From Emydura subglobosa (taxonomy: Eukaryota; Chordata; Testudines; Chelidae): DNA of 64,000 nt. The stretch spans positions 1,533,089 through 1,597,088 of the forward strand of contig ML680038.1 in assembly GCA_007922225.1 (NCBI GenBank), given 5' to 3'. Below are positions 22,901 through 33,200 of the stretch, piece after piece. The translations under genes were made by a program, and so were the position numbers. Each line of letters begins with the position of its first letter. The first letter of the stretch is position 1. The notes under the pieces are model-generated. The model ran no database searches, was not told the origin of the DNA, and saw nothing but the letters and a program-made list of their open reading frames with translations.

Positions 22901-25325
22901 GGGGGCGAGGGCAAAGGGGTCTCTCCTGCGGCTTGTGACTGGTCCTTGGAGCGGACGGCGGAGGAGGGAAGGCGGGCGGGTAAGGGGCCGCCTTGGCTTG
23001 CCGCTGATCCAGGTGCGTGCTTATTGCGGCTCTTTACCCTGGGAACGTTGCAGAGCTGTCGCTGAGCCGAGCTGGGGTGCAGCGAGGTGGGCTCCCTCTC
23101 TAGGCCCCTTCTCAGTGGGGGGCCCTGGACTCCAGGCAGCCACTCCTCCTTTGTCCCAGCCGAGCCCCGGCTGGTAACCTGCAGGGCGTGAGGTGGCCTC
23201 GGGATCTGGGCTGGGCAGAGTCTCTGAGGTTTTCAGAATTTATTTAATGTTTAGCAGCTTTTTTTGTGTATCCATTTACACGTTCCCAGGTGTGGGGAGC
23301 TAGGAAGGGTCGGACAGCGGGCTCGGACCGGTCTCTAGAGACTTTGCAACGGAGAAAACAGACGGTCAAAACCCTGCGTCCAGATACCCAAAGTAAACGG
23401 CCTTAAATCAAACTCCGAGTTCTCCAGTGGCGTGTTTCATGCTTGGCCGAGCTGTACATCTGTTGTCAGCGGCAGCATTGTCGCCGGTAATTTGTCCCCT
23501 CCAAACCTGTTTACATGGCAGGAGTGCAGAGCGGGGGTGGGGGCTGCACCCATCCAGCGAGAGGCTCTCTGCCCTCGCCAGACACCCCACCCCCGGGAAA
23601 GGGCTACAGCATCCGTCCACAGTGAGCAGGGACGTGAGGCCCGGAGCTGTCGCTGTTGCAGCTGTGTGGTGATGGGCGGGGGGCAGCCTGTGGGGGTGAA
23701 TTAGGGGGCAGCCTGTTGCCATGCCTGGAGGTGTTTAGCTCAAGGGAGGGGAGGCAGGCCCTGGCTGGCACCCCCTGTCCCGCTTGCTGCTCCCGGGGTT
23801 GTCCATCTGGGTTGTCCTCCTGGGCCTCTCCCGGAGCTGGGGGGGGTGAGGGGGGGCCTGGTCCCCGAGGTGGCCCCTGGGAGGGCTCCATTCAGGCCCC
23901 TGCCTGATTGGCCGGGGCTGGAGGGTGTTTCGTGTGCGGGCCCACGAGGGTTCGTCTTGTGCCCACGGTGGGAACCAGCTGCGGGGCCTGGGCACAGTGA
24001 CGTTCTCCAGCTGCCAAGGCTTCGCCACCTTCCCACGGGGCCCCACCCGCCTGCTGCTGCTGCTGGCGGCAATCTGCGACCAGGCCCGTGCCTCCCCAGA
24101 GATGGCTGCACTAGGCCAGGGCGGAGGCGTGCTGGTGGGGCTCGTGTGTGCAGGGAACTTGCTCTGCTGCTGCCCAGCCGGCACCTATCCTGTGGATACG
24201 CAGAGCCTCTCTCCGCGGTTCCTCCACGGTCCGTCGGCAGAGAGGGGCTGGGGGAGAAGCGCCCAGAGGGGCTTGAGCCGTGTGCTCTGGGATTGGGTTT
24301 AACACCCCGACGAGAGCAGCCTCTCCCCAAGCCGAGACGGGCTCAGCGTTCTCCATATACGCCGGGCAGCGTGGCTCCAGCGTCAGCTGGCCAGAACGTG
24401 GGCCTGCCTCTGCAGAACTTTCCTCCGTTGCTCACTGACCCCTCCGTGAGCCCAGCCCTGCAGGGTGCGGCGTCCCCTCGGCCAGCTCTCAGCCCCAGCA
24501 GCGCCTGCGCGGGGTGGGGGATCTCGCACCCAGGGGCCCAGCTCCAGCGCCGAGGTGTGCGGCCCGCAGTCACCGCCTGCAGCAGACGGGCAGGCCTGTG
24601 TCCAGACTCGCTCGTAGAGAGAGACCGGGTACTCGGCACCGCTCCTGCCGGTTCCACTGCAGCGAGCTGCTTCCCCAGGGCCTGCTCCAGGACACCCGCC
24701 TGGCCCTTACAGACCGGCTGCCAGGCTCGGCTGTGAGCGTCTGGCTCAGCGCTGGGTGAAGCTCTCTGCCGCTTTCTGCAGCCTACGAGCAGGCGCGTGG
24801 CGGGGAGGGGCTGGCGTCCCACGTTCTGGCTGCCCCAGCGTGGACCTCGTGGCGTCACTGATCCCCGGGAGCGAGCAGCCAGACAGAACGGCTGGGGATC
24901 CAGCCCACGGACGCTCCTCGTACCCCTTGCTAGCGTCCAGGCCTCTGGGCGTGGACATACAGGAGAGACGCCGGTCTGGGAGGCAGCATTGTGGATATGT
25001 TTCCCGTCAGAGCGGCTGCTCCTTGCTGCTGCCCACGCTGGCTTGTGGGGACGTTGGGCGGGATCTCTAGGCCAGCCCCTGCCCTGGCTGTGCTCGGGGC
25101 GGGAGGTAATGAGATGATGGGGGTGTCTTTTGGCCGGACGGTCGGTCTGAGAGTGCTGGAGCAGCTGGCACAGACTCGGCGATGGGCAGCCGTCTCTCCC
25201 CGAAGAGGCCGGCTGGGAGGGGTGGAGGGTAGCGAAGGGGCTGCCGAGGGCTGGGCGTGATCTGTAAAGCTGGGCCAGGACTTCCCAGAATTGGAGCCCA
25301 GAGCCGGCCCCTTAGTCCTGTGCAT
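16998..25325. other. GC-rich intronic sequence, no gene supported
   Basis: Very GC-rich throughout, with numerous overlapping open frames on both strands that come from base composition. No conserved domain, exon or named repeat was recognised apart from a G-rich (GGCGG)n run at 18236-18260. One AT-richer, repeat-free patch lies at about 23220-23420. Confidence 0.45.
18236..18260. repeat. (GGCGG)n G-rich run
   Basis: Four near-perfect GGCGG/GGGGC units ending in a run of seven G. A potential G-quadruplex former on the + strand. Confidence 0.75.
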
Positions 25326-25543
25326 AGGTCGTGTCTGCACAGTCAGCGGCCGTGGGTCTCCGCGCCCGGCTCGCTCTGCAGCGCTAAAAGCAGCTATAGA
25401 GACGCTGGGGCTGAGGCTCTGACGCCGGGGGGGTGGGATGAGGTTCAGAGCCCCCACGCAATGCCTACACGGCTCTTTTAGCAGTAAACACGAGCCCGTC
25501 GCCCTGGGCGCGGAGGTTCGCTGCCGTGGGTACACACAGCCTT
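25326..25543. mobile_element. MITE-like palindromic element
   Basis: The left end AGGTCGTGTCTGCAC and the right end GGGTACACACAGCCT are imperfect inverted repeats (AGGTCGTGTCTGC against AGGCTGTGTGTAC), bounding 218 bp with no ORF. CAGCGCTAAAAGCAGCTATA near the left and GGCTCTTTTAGCAGTAAACA near the right are a second internal inverted pair. Structure and size fit a non-autonomous DNA transposon. Confidence 0.55.
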
Positions 25544-25654
25544 GTTCAGGGGCCCGAGCCCCCTTCTGTCCATGCACAAATCAGGTCACTGAGCCCTCAG
25601 GGCCCGGGTCCTAGGACCCTGCCCTGGGCTGGGCCAGAGCCCACGTCCCGCTGT

Positions 25655-25749
25655 GACTCGGGTCTGAGCTCTGGCGCGTGGGCGCAGGCCTGTGTCAGGC
25701 GGTCAGCATGGTGCCGAATGCATGTGGGAGCACGGCTGAGACCCGAGTC
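25655..25749. repeat. inverted repeat (15-bp arms)
   Basis: The arm GACTCGGGTCTGAGC at 25655-25669 faces GCTGAGACCCGAGTC at 25735-25749; they match at all but one position, with a 65-bp loop. It probably belongs to another palindromic MITE next to the one ending at 25543. Confidence 0.55.
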
Positions 25750-27794
25750 TAACGACTGTAAACCCAGGCGCACAATCCGGTGTGGACACTCCCGTGCTGG
25801 CTTCGACACACCACGCTCCTGCAGAGCCAGGCTGTGCGCGCAGAGCAGACGCGCCTGGTGCCTGACTTCCAGAGCAGCTCCCCTGGAGTGGGACAGCCCC
25901 ACCCCCATGTGCAAGGGGCTGGAGGGGTCGAGTGTTTACACTGTACAGTCCGTGGGGCAGGGGACCACTTTCCCTACGGGGTCTGCTCCCAGCCCGTCAT
26001 GGCCACCTCTGTAACACGCGTCCCTTGGGCTGCTCCTTTCACAGAGTGCAGCGAGGGGCAAAGGGCAGCTCTTAGCACGAAGCCATTCGCTGGCACAGGG
26101 CCCTGGCGCCCTGCACGTGACCCCTCTACCCGAGGCAGCGCAGCACGGGGGTGCGGGCACAGGCGAAGGAGAGGGCAGGGGGTGGCTGGGAAGCTGCATT
26201 GGCCGGGTTTACATGGCTGCTGCTGGACCAAAGGATGCTCCGCGCGAGCGAGCAGGAGGGTTGCAGCGCAGGCTGATAGGAAGGGACTCGGAGCAGGGGA
26301 GGAAGGCGAGCTCCCCCGCGCAGGAGCCGCATGGGAAGAGATGAGGAAGGACGAGCGGGAGAAGAACTCCCAGGGCTGTGAGGCAGGGGCAGCTGGCGCG
26401 ATGTGGGCGCTGGGCAGGCGAGACGGGGGGTGCAGCGGAGCAGAGCCGCCCGCGGGAGCGTGGTGACTTTGGGAAAGGATTGGGGCGGGGGCCAGGGTCG
26501 TGCTGGCAGCAGAAGACTGGGAGAGGGGGTCGTTGCAGCCTCCTGCGCAGAGCGGAGGCCGCGGTAGTGCCCGCAGCAGCAGCCGTGAGCGTGCAGAAGT
26601 GATGCTGGCGTGCGGAGCCGCCGGGAGGGGGGAAGGAGCTGAGGCTGGGAGCTGAGCCGCGCTGTGCTCGAGTGGCTGGCAGGAGGGGGGCTCGGGGCGA
26701 ACGGGCAGCCGGCGTTCGGTGCGGTGAGTGGGAGGCAGAGCCCCGCTGTGCACGGCAGGCCAGGGGATGGGCAGCGATGCGGCTGCTCGGGGTGGGGGGG
26801 TGAAGCCTGGGCGTTGAGCGGGAGCAGTGGGTGATGAGCGGGTTCAGGGTCCCTTTGGAGGCGCCCCTGCAGCTGGCGCATTCAGGGCGTGGAGCCGTGG
26901 CTCAGGAGTGGTGGCGGGACGTGAAATTGTGGCGAGGGGAGCAGGGCACGGCCGAGAGGGTCCCACAGGGAGGAGGATCTTGGCCTGGCGTCAGCATGGG
27001 GGCGTCGAGGGCCGGGGGCCTGCCTGGAGCCGGGGGCACGGGCTGGTGGCTGTGGAGCGTGCGGGGGGCAGGAGAGCATTGGAAGCAGCTGGGGGGGTTG
27101 ACTGCAGAGCCCTGTTCCTGCCACGCTGGCCTGTGCCCCATGGGCATTGCAGCAGAGGCACCTGAGGGCTGGTCTCAGAGCAATTCCCCGGCCAGCCCGT
27201 TCTCTGGCCCGCAGGGTCCGTGCCCCTGACGAGACGCCCCTTGCAGCGAAGTGGTTGCCGGCAGGTATTCGCACGGCTCAGCTGCCTTGGGGCGTGCCCG
27301 GAGCCCAGGAGGCGGCTGGGCTGGGCCTGTCCCAGGTTGTAACCGACAGGTCTCAGACTGCAATTCTGCAGGGGGCATTGCCATCCCCTCGGTGCATTTC
27401 CACCCGCAGAGAGCCGGGCTGGGCCCTGCCCGGTTTAACGTCCTGAGCAGGGGCCGGGAAGACACCGTCACAGCCCTGGTAAAGCGTGCTGATGCACACA
27501 AAGTGGGGCGTGGTAAATAATGGACAGGCAGGTCCCTGCTGCAGCGTGCTGGGGGTCGCTTGGTAAACGGGGTGCAGGCACACCATCCGCCGTTGGCCAT
27601 GGCTACCTGTAGATGTGGCCGGCTAGGGCCAAGGCATGGAGGCCACGCTTCCAGCCGGGGGGGGCTTTCCGGGGCAGGGGTGACTCTGAAAACGCGTTGG
27701 GGGTTGTGATGGAGAATCAGCTGAACAGGAGCTCCCAGGGCCCTGCTAATGCGTTGCGGGGATGCACACGCTGGCAAGCCCTGAGGCGTGGTTG
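25750..27794. other. GC-rich intronic sequence, nothing recognised
   Basis: Purine-rich G-rich text (about 26130-27120) with long open frames on the opposite strand that are low-complexity Pro/Ser/Ala-rich. No exon or repeat family recognised. Confidence 0.4.
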
Positions 27795-28195
27795 GGAGGC
27801 TGTGGCCCGGGTGTGAGCAGGTCTGGCGCCCACAGCTGAAGAAGGCTGTTGATAAACACGCGAGGGCTCAGAGAAGAGCCCCGAGAAGGATTCAAGGGTT
27901 GGCAAAGCTGCTTTGGGCTGAGCGGCCTGCGCCCAGCGCTGTACGTAGCGTAGCAAGGAGAAGGGGGAGGGGGGCTTGGTCAGTGTAAGCGGCAGCAGTG
28001 GGAGCAGAGAGTTAGTTAATCAGGCTCGTCGGTGTCGCAGATCTACCGGCGGGACGTTGCAGCTAGACGAGTCCAGGCGGGAAATAAGGCAGAAACGTCT
28101 AACGGGAGAGTCGTTAACAGTGGGCGATTTCCCCAGAGCCGTGGTGGATTCTCCATCGTGGACAGTTTGTAAATCCAGGCTGAGAGATCTGTTGT
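27795..28195 (+). mobile_element. CR1 LINE 3' fragment
   Basis: Sense-strand CR1: GAAGAAGGCTGTTGATAAAC, then GGCTCAGAGAAGAGCCCCGA and the 3' part with GACGAGTCCAGGCGGGAAAT and TTCTCCATCGTGGACAGTTT. It ends just before a second CR1-type fragment in the opposite orientation. Diverged, no open frame. Confidence 0.75.
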
Positions 28196-28214
28196 AGGAA
28201 TTACGTGACAGGAG

Positions 28215-28395
28215 ACCAGCCACCCGGGCAGCCCAGTGCTCCATCTGGCCCAGCGTCCTCTCTTCCCACGCTGGCCGCGGCCAGTTGCGTCAGAGGGAAT
28301 GAACAGAACAGGGCAACTAGCGCGTCAGCCAGCCCCTCGTCCACGCCTGGCTTCTGGCAGACGGCAGCTAGAGACGCCCCGAGCAGGGGGTTGCG
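28215..28395 (-). mobile_element. CR1 3'-end fragment, antisense
   Basis: GTGCTCCATCTGGCCCAGCG, then GAGGGAATGAACAGAACAGG and GGCTTCTGGCAGACGGCAGC are the reverse complement of a CR1 3' UTR. The same wording occurs better preserved at 48700-48850. It sits tail to tail with the CR1 ending at about 28195. Confidence 0.7.
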
Positions 28396-29966
28396 TCCCT
28401 GCCCACCCCGCTGAAGAGCCAGCGAGGCTGCTATGGGGCGGGGCTATGGCCTGTGCCATGCAGGAGGTCGGACATGGTCCTGTCCCGTCTGGCCTGGGGA
28501 TCTAGGAAGGCGATGGGGGGGCCGGTTTTGCTTGCTCTGTTGCCCAGCCTCCACTGCGCTGGGGTGGTGGGAGCTGTGCTCTCCACCTGCGGGCTCCCCG
28601 GGAAGCCGGGCCAGGCTCGTCCGGCCGGTAGGCTTTCCAGCCGGACCCCTCTTGTGCCTGTTCCCTGCCCCTCCAGCTGGGGCCAGCGCCTGCGTGTGGA
28701 GCCTGGAAACCGGGGTGTGCTGGCAGCGGGGAGCAAACCACTGCATGGGAAGGGGGGTCCCTCCGCTGCCCTCGGTGAGGGGTCCAGGGGTCCCTGCTTC
28801 CACGCCCTCCTCTGGGAGCTTGGTTCGGATGCAGCCCCCAGGATGGCCCCAGCCTGCTGATCTCTAGGATCGTCCACTCTTTATATACCCCAGTCCCGGG
28901 CAGGCAGCACCTCCTGGGTAATCCCTGACAGCTTCCGCCCTGCGCTCCCCTCTCCCCGGCGGGCCCCACGGCTGGCTGGCTGTTGGAAGCAGCGCGGTGC
29001 CATTGGGAGCCCCAGCGCCCACTCGCTCTGGCTGGGGCTTTTCTTAATTCAGGACCCTGGAGCATCTGCTCTTAAAGGGCCGAGCACCTCACCCCATGCT
29101 CTGCCTTCTGCGCCCCCTCCGCCCGCTACCCACCGTCCCCGGGAGCCAAGGGCGGCCAGGGGCCCTCGCTGGCTGGCGCGGTCCCGCTTCCATACGGTGC
29201 TGATGGTGACGTCCCCCCGCTGCCCTGCGTGCCAGTGGGCTCCCCGTGACGGGGAGCAGTGTGCCTCTGGCCTGGCCTCCTGCCCCCGCAGCCTGCCCAG
29301 TACCTGCCGCGGTCCCTCCTCGGTTCCCGGCAGCCAGCCGCGCCCCCAGCCCCTGGCACTGTGTCCGTGGCAGCAGAGGGGCTGGCCCCACGGTCAAAGC
29401 CAGCAGGCCTCCTTGGGGCGGGGCAAGGTGGCCCGGCTGAGGGGCAGGGCCTGGGCGCTCGGGCAGGGCCAGGTGGCTGATAGGACACCCCGCCCCCCCC
29501 CCCCCCCCCCCCCAGCCCTGGACAGACTGACCCTGCCTCCTGTCTTGCCCGTGGGCTGGCACCATGCTGGCACAGTGTTAACAAGGGCTTCGCCCCTCAG
29601 CCCGTGCACGTGACTCCCCAAAAATCCACCCGCCCTGAACCCGCCCTTCCCGAATCTGCGTCCAGCCGCCGCCTGACACACCCTCCCCCTGCCACAGAGC
29701 GGGGCGGCTGTCCGGCGCAGCCGTGGGGCGGGGCGGTCCACCTCTGGGCTGGGCCCTCAGGGGTGGGGCGGGCATGACCCAATCTCATCTCAGTGGGCCA
29801 GGCGGGGTGGGGGGTCCTGTAGGTGCCGTGGGGCAGGGAAATGGGGCTCCAGGCTCCCTCCCAGCTCCAGGGCAGCCAGGCGGCGCCGGCGTGGCTCTGG
29901 GTTCCAGGGGCTTGTGGCTGGCCCGCCAGGCTGACTCGTCCGCTGCCGGTCTCCCCTTTCAGAGCC
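28396..29966. other. GC-rich sequence up to the ATG exon
   Basis: Pyrimidine- and GC-rich sequence with a 21-C homopolymer at 29493-29513. No upstream exon was recognised. The polypyrimidine tract CTCCCCTTTCAG (29951-29962) is the acceptor of the first coding exon. Confidence 0.5.
29493..29513. repeat. C21 homopolymer
   Basis: An uninterrupted run of 21 C. Its length in any assembly is unreliable. Confidence 0.9.
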
Positions 29967-30227
29967 ATGCTTGCCAACTCGGCCACCGTGCGGATCCTCA
30001 TCAAGGGGGGGAAGGTGGTGAACGAGGACTGCACCCTGGAGGCGGACGTCTACATTGAGAACGGCCTCATCCAGCAGGTGGGCCGGGAGCTCATGATCCC
30101 CGGAGGGGCCAAGGTCATCGACGCCACCGGCAAGCTGGTGATCCCGGGCGGCGTCGACACCAGCACTCACTTCCACCAGACCTTCATGAACGCCACCTGC
30201 GTGGACGACTTCTACCACGGCACCAAG
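29967..30227 (+). CDS. DPYSL5: DPYSL5 coding exon 1 (residues 1-87)
   Basis: The acceptor AG is at 29961-29962, after a pyrimidine tract, so the exon begins AGCC directly before the ATG. It encodes the N-terminal beta-sandwich strands and the start of the barrel ([14 protein letters not shown], then [10 protein letters not shown]). The first metal-ligand His of hydantoinases is Ser66 here, while His68 is kept. The donor GTACCC begins at 30228 in phase 0. Any 5' UTR exon lies upstream and was not identified. Confidence 0.96.
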
Positions 30228-33200
30228 GTACCCGCGGCCGGGGCGGCGGGGAGCCCCGCCTGCTGCTGCTGGGCGTGGGCTCCAGGAAGCTGGCGGGAGG
30301 GTGGGAGCATCGCTGTGAGGAGCTGCTGGGCCTGGGTCCTGCTTTCCCGCGTCTGCCGCTCCCCAGCCCGGCAGGGATTTGCTCCAGCCGCCTGGTCCCT
30401 GCCCCCAGCCAGCTCCACTGCCGGGAGGGGAGAGCAAACTCTGCCCAAACTCTGGTTTGGGGGCCAGGGTTCCTCCCCGAGCCGCCCTGGCAGGAGGGAG
30501 CAGAGCCAGGCTGAGGGTGCGGAGCTGCCGGGGGCCGGTCGCTGGGCCCGGGGCCCTGCACTCACACTGTGCCCTGGTCAAGCGCCGTGTGCTAAAGTGC
30601 AACGCTGCGGGGGAATGGCCTCTGCCATCGGCCTGGGGCGGACGTGCCAGGCTGCGGGGGCGCAGGGCACCAGGCACCCTCCCTCCCTTGCTCTTGTGCG
30701 GGCGGGGGCAGCGGCCCTGACGGGCACCTGCCCGGGGTGCTGCGCTGTGGCAGCTGGACCGGAGCACGGCAATCGGGCCTGAAGTGTTTTGGATCCCTCC
30801 ATGCTCGGCTCCCTGCCCAGCCCGGGCCCCGGGAACGCGTCACGCTCTGGATTGGGCCTGTGCCGAGCAGCGCAGACTCACTGGGCGTATCTGTTCCTAG
30901 CCCAGTTCCCGACTGGCCTGATGGCTCTCACGCCACCAGGCAGGCCCGGTCTCTGCGAAGGGCAGGGTCATTCTTGCCTGGTCATGGGCCGGGGTGAACA
31001 ATGAGCGGGCTCTGGCGATGGCACCAGTTCCCTTTCCCGTCGTGGGCACGACTGGCCCCGTCTCCCGCTGGCAGCTGTAGAGACGCAGCGGTGGACGGGG
31101 TGTCCTGGCTCCTTGGCGTCCTCGGGAAGCTTTTCCTTGCTGGCCCCAGCTGCTTCCCCGGCAGGACTGTGGGCGCAGGCCCGTGCTCATGCTTCAGGTC
31201 CTTCGGAACCAGCCGGGCAAGAGCCCAAAGCCGCCCTCTCCGTGCCGCCTGCTGGGTCTCTAGCCGGCCATCCCGGAGCCCCTCCTGCCCCCCAAGCGAT
31301 GGGGCCGCCTCCATCCGAAGGGGCAGGAGGGGGGAGTGTGGGAGGGTCTCTGGCTCCCTGAGCCAGCTGCCTGCCCTGCTGCATCGTACATCCCGGAGCA
31401 GTGTGTCTGAGCAGGGGCCTGCCAGGCCGGCCGCACTTCAGGGGAGTGACATGGAGCTGAGAAATGACCCCGGGCGGAGGGCGTCACTGGGCTGCGGCGC
31501 GCCCTGGCCGGCCGGTCTCGCTCCAGGCACAGTGCCGGCTCCACACCTCGTCCCGGCTCACATGTGCGGGTCTCCGGACGAGGGAGCTGCGTGCAGCCTC
31601 AGAGCCCAGAGCGCCCAGCTTTCCTTTCCTGCGGCTCCCTGGAGGTGCTGGTAGCTCTGCCCCTACCTCTCTTGTGCTGCTTGCCCCTTCCTAGCTGGGT
31701 CGTGCTCCTGCCGCCTCTTCTCCCTTGGCTGGCAGCCGTTCCCGGTAGAGCTGGGCCCCCGGGGATGTGTGTTGAGCAGGCTGATGGCTGACGTCTGCCT
31801 GGCAGCGGGGCGCCCGCAGGGAGGAGAGGCTGTCTCTGCGCTGGTGTCCCAGCTGGGGAGCAGCTGGCGCAGCAGTGGGGGCTCCGGTTTTCAGGCTCAC
31901 CGATGCAGCCGACACTCCGCAGCGTGAGTGGCTTCCCTGGAGCCTGCCGGCGGCGTGGGCTTTGTCTGTCCCCCGCCCTGAAGAGCGCCAGCTGCTCGCC
32001 TACTCACAGGGCGGCTGGTTTCTTTGACACCCCCGGCTGTCTTGCCGCCTCTGTGCCGCGGTAACCTGGGCTTGGCTCTGGCTGCCGTTGGACCTGGAGA
32101 GATGGTGGGGATTGGCAAAGAGCTCCGTGCCCGCAGTCTGCCCCCCCATCCTCCCTCCCAGCCAGGACCACAGCCCCAGCGGGGGGAAGCTGGGATTCAC
32201 CCCGGATTTGGGGCATTTCTATAATACAACCTGCTCTCCGGCTTGGAGGATGTGTCTTCATCCTGGCTTTGCGGGGCCCTTTGCCGGTAGTAACAGTGCC
32301 AGAGTCGCACAGCCGCAGCCAACCATGCCTTTGCCCCTCTGAGGTAGCTAAAGAATATACCTCCCCCGCTACAATGCAGCCACCTCTGGGGTGGGATGTG
32401 GCAGATGTGTAACAGCCACCCCACACGAGCATTGGGAAGAGGAAGTGAAGGTCCTTGTACCCCAGGCCCAGTCTGGCCCAGCTCAGGTACCCGCCTCTCC
32501 CCAGCGATCCTGGCTTGTAGAATTCAAGCGAGCCGAGCCGCGGGCTGGGAAGGAATCTGGCACCTGCGGAAGGTGGCTGCTCCCGGGAGCCTGCAGCAGC
32601 CCAGCGTGAACTGCCTCCTCCATCTCGGGGAGGAGCTGACCCCGCAGCTCATGATGGCGCTTCTGAGAGCTGCAGGCGCACGGGTGTGCTGGCCGGCCCC
32701 GGGCCGGGCGTGCAAACTGCTGAGCCAAGGGCAGGCGCGGGGCTGCCCCCCGGCCCTGTCCCTCCTCTGCTCTCTGCCCTGGCCAGCGCTCGGCGCCTGC
32801 CGGCGGCCGTGGAGCGTCTCTGGCTGGCGGGTGCTGCGGGCTGCGTGGAGGCAGGGCTGGAAGGGCAGCGCTGGTGAGGGTGTGGAGCTGGTGCTCGGTG
32901 CCCCCCCCCCCCGCAGGCTGCGGCTGGGATGAGGGGGTGGCCGCTGGGGCGGGTGCTGCCAGCCCCTTGCACGCTCAGCTAATGGCCGCATGCGCCTGGG
33001 GTCCCGGGAGGGGCTGGCGCGGGCTGGCACAGCCTGGCTCTGCCGCCTCCTGCCCTGGCAGGGCACAGCTGGACACAGCAGCCCCCCCCCTCCCCCCCCC
33101 CCCCCCCAAGCGTCCGATGGTCCCCAACCCGTTTGCAGGCAGGCTGCGCTCCCCGCTGCGGCGCAGATGTCTGCGGGGGGGGGAGTTCACAGCCTGGTGA

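Noticed and set aside
29967..30227. DPYSL4, DPYSL2 or dihydropyrimidinase as the identity
   Set aside because: The THFHQTF, ITWWAPK and SSGIW segments, the metal-site replacements and the 564-residue length fit DPYSL5 and not the paralogues.
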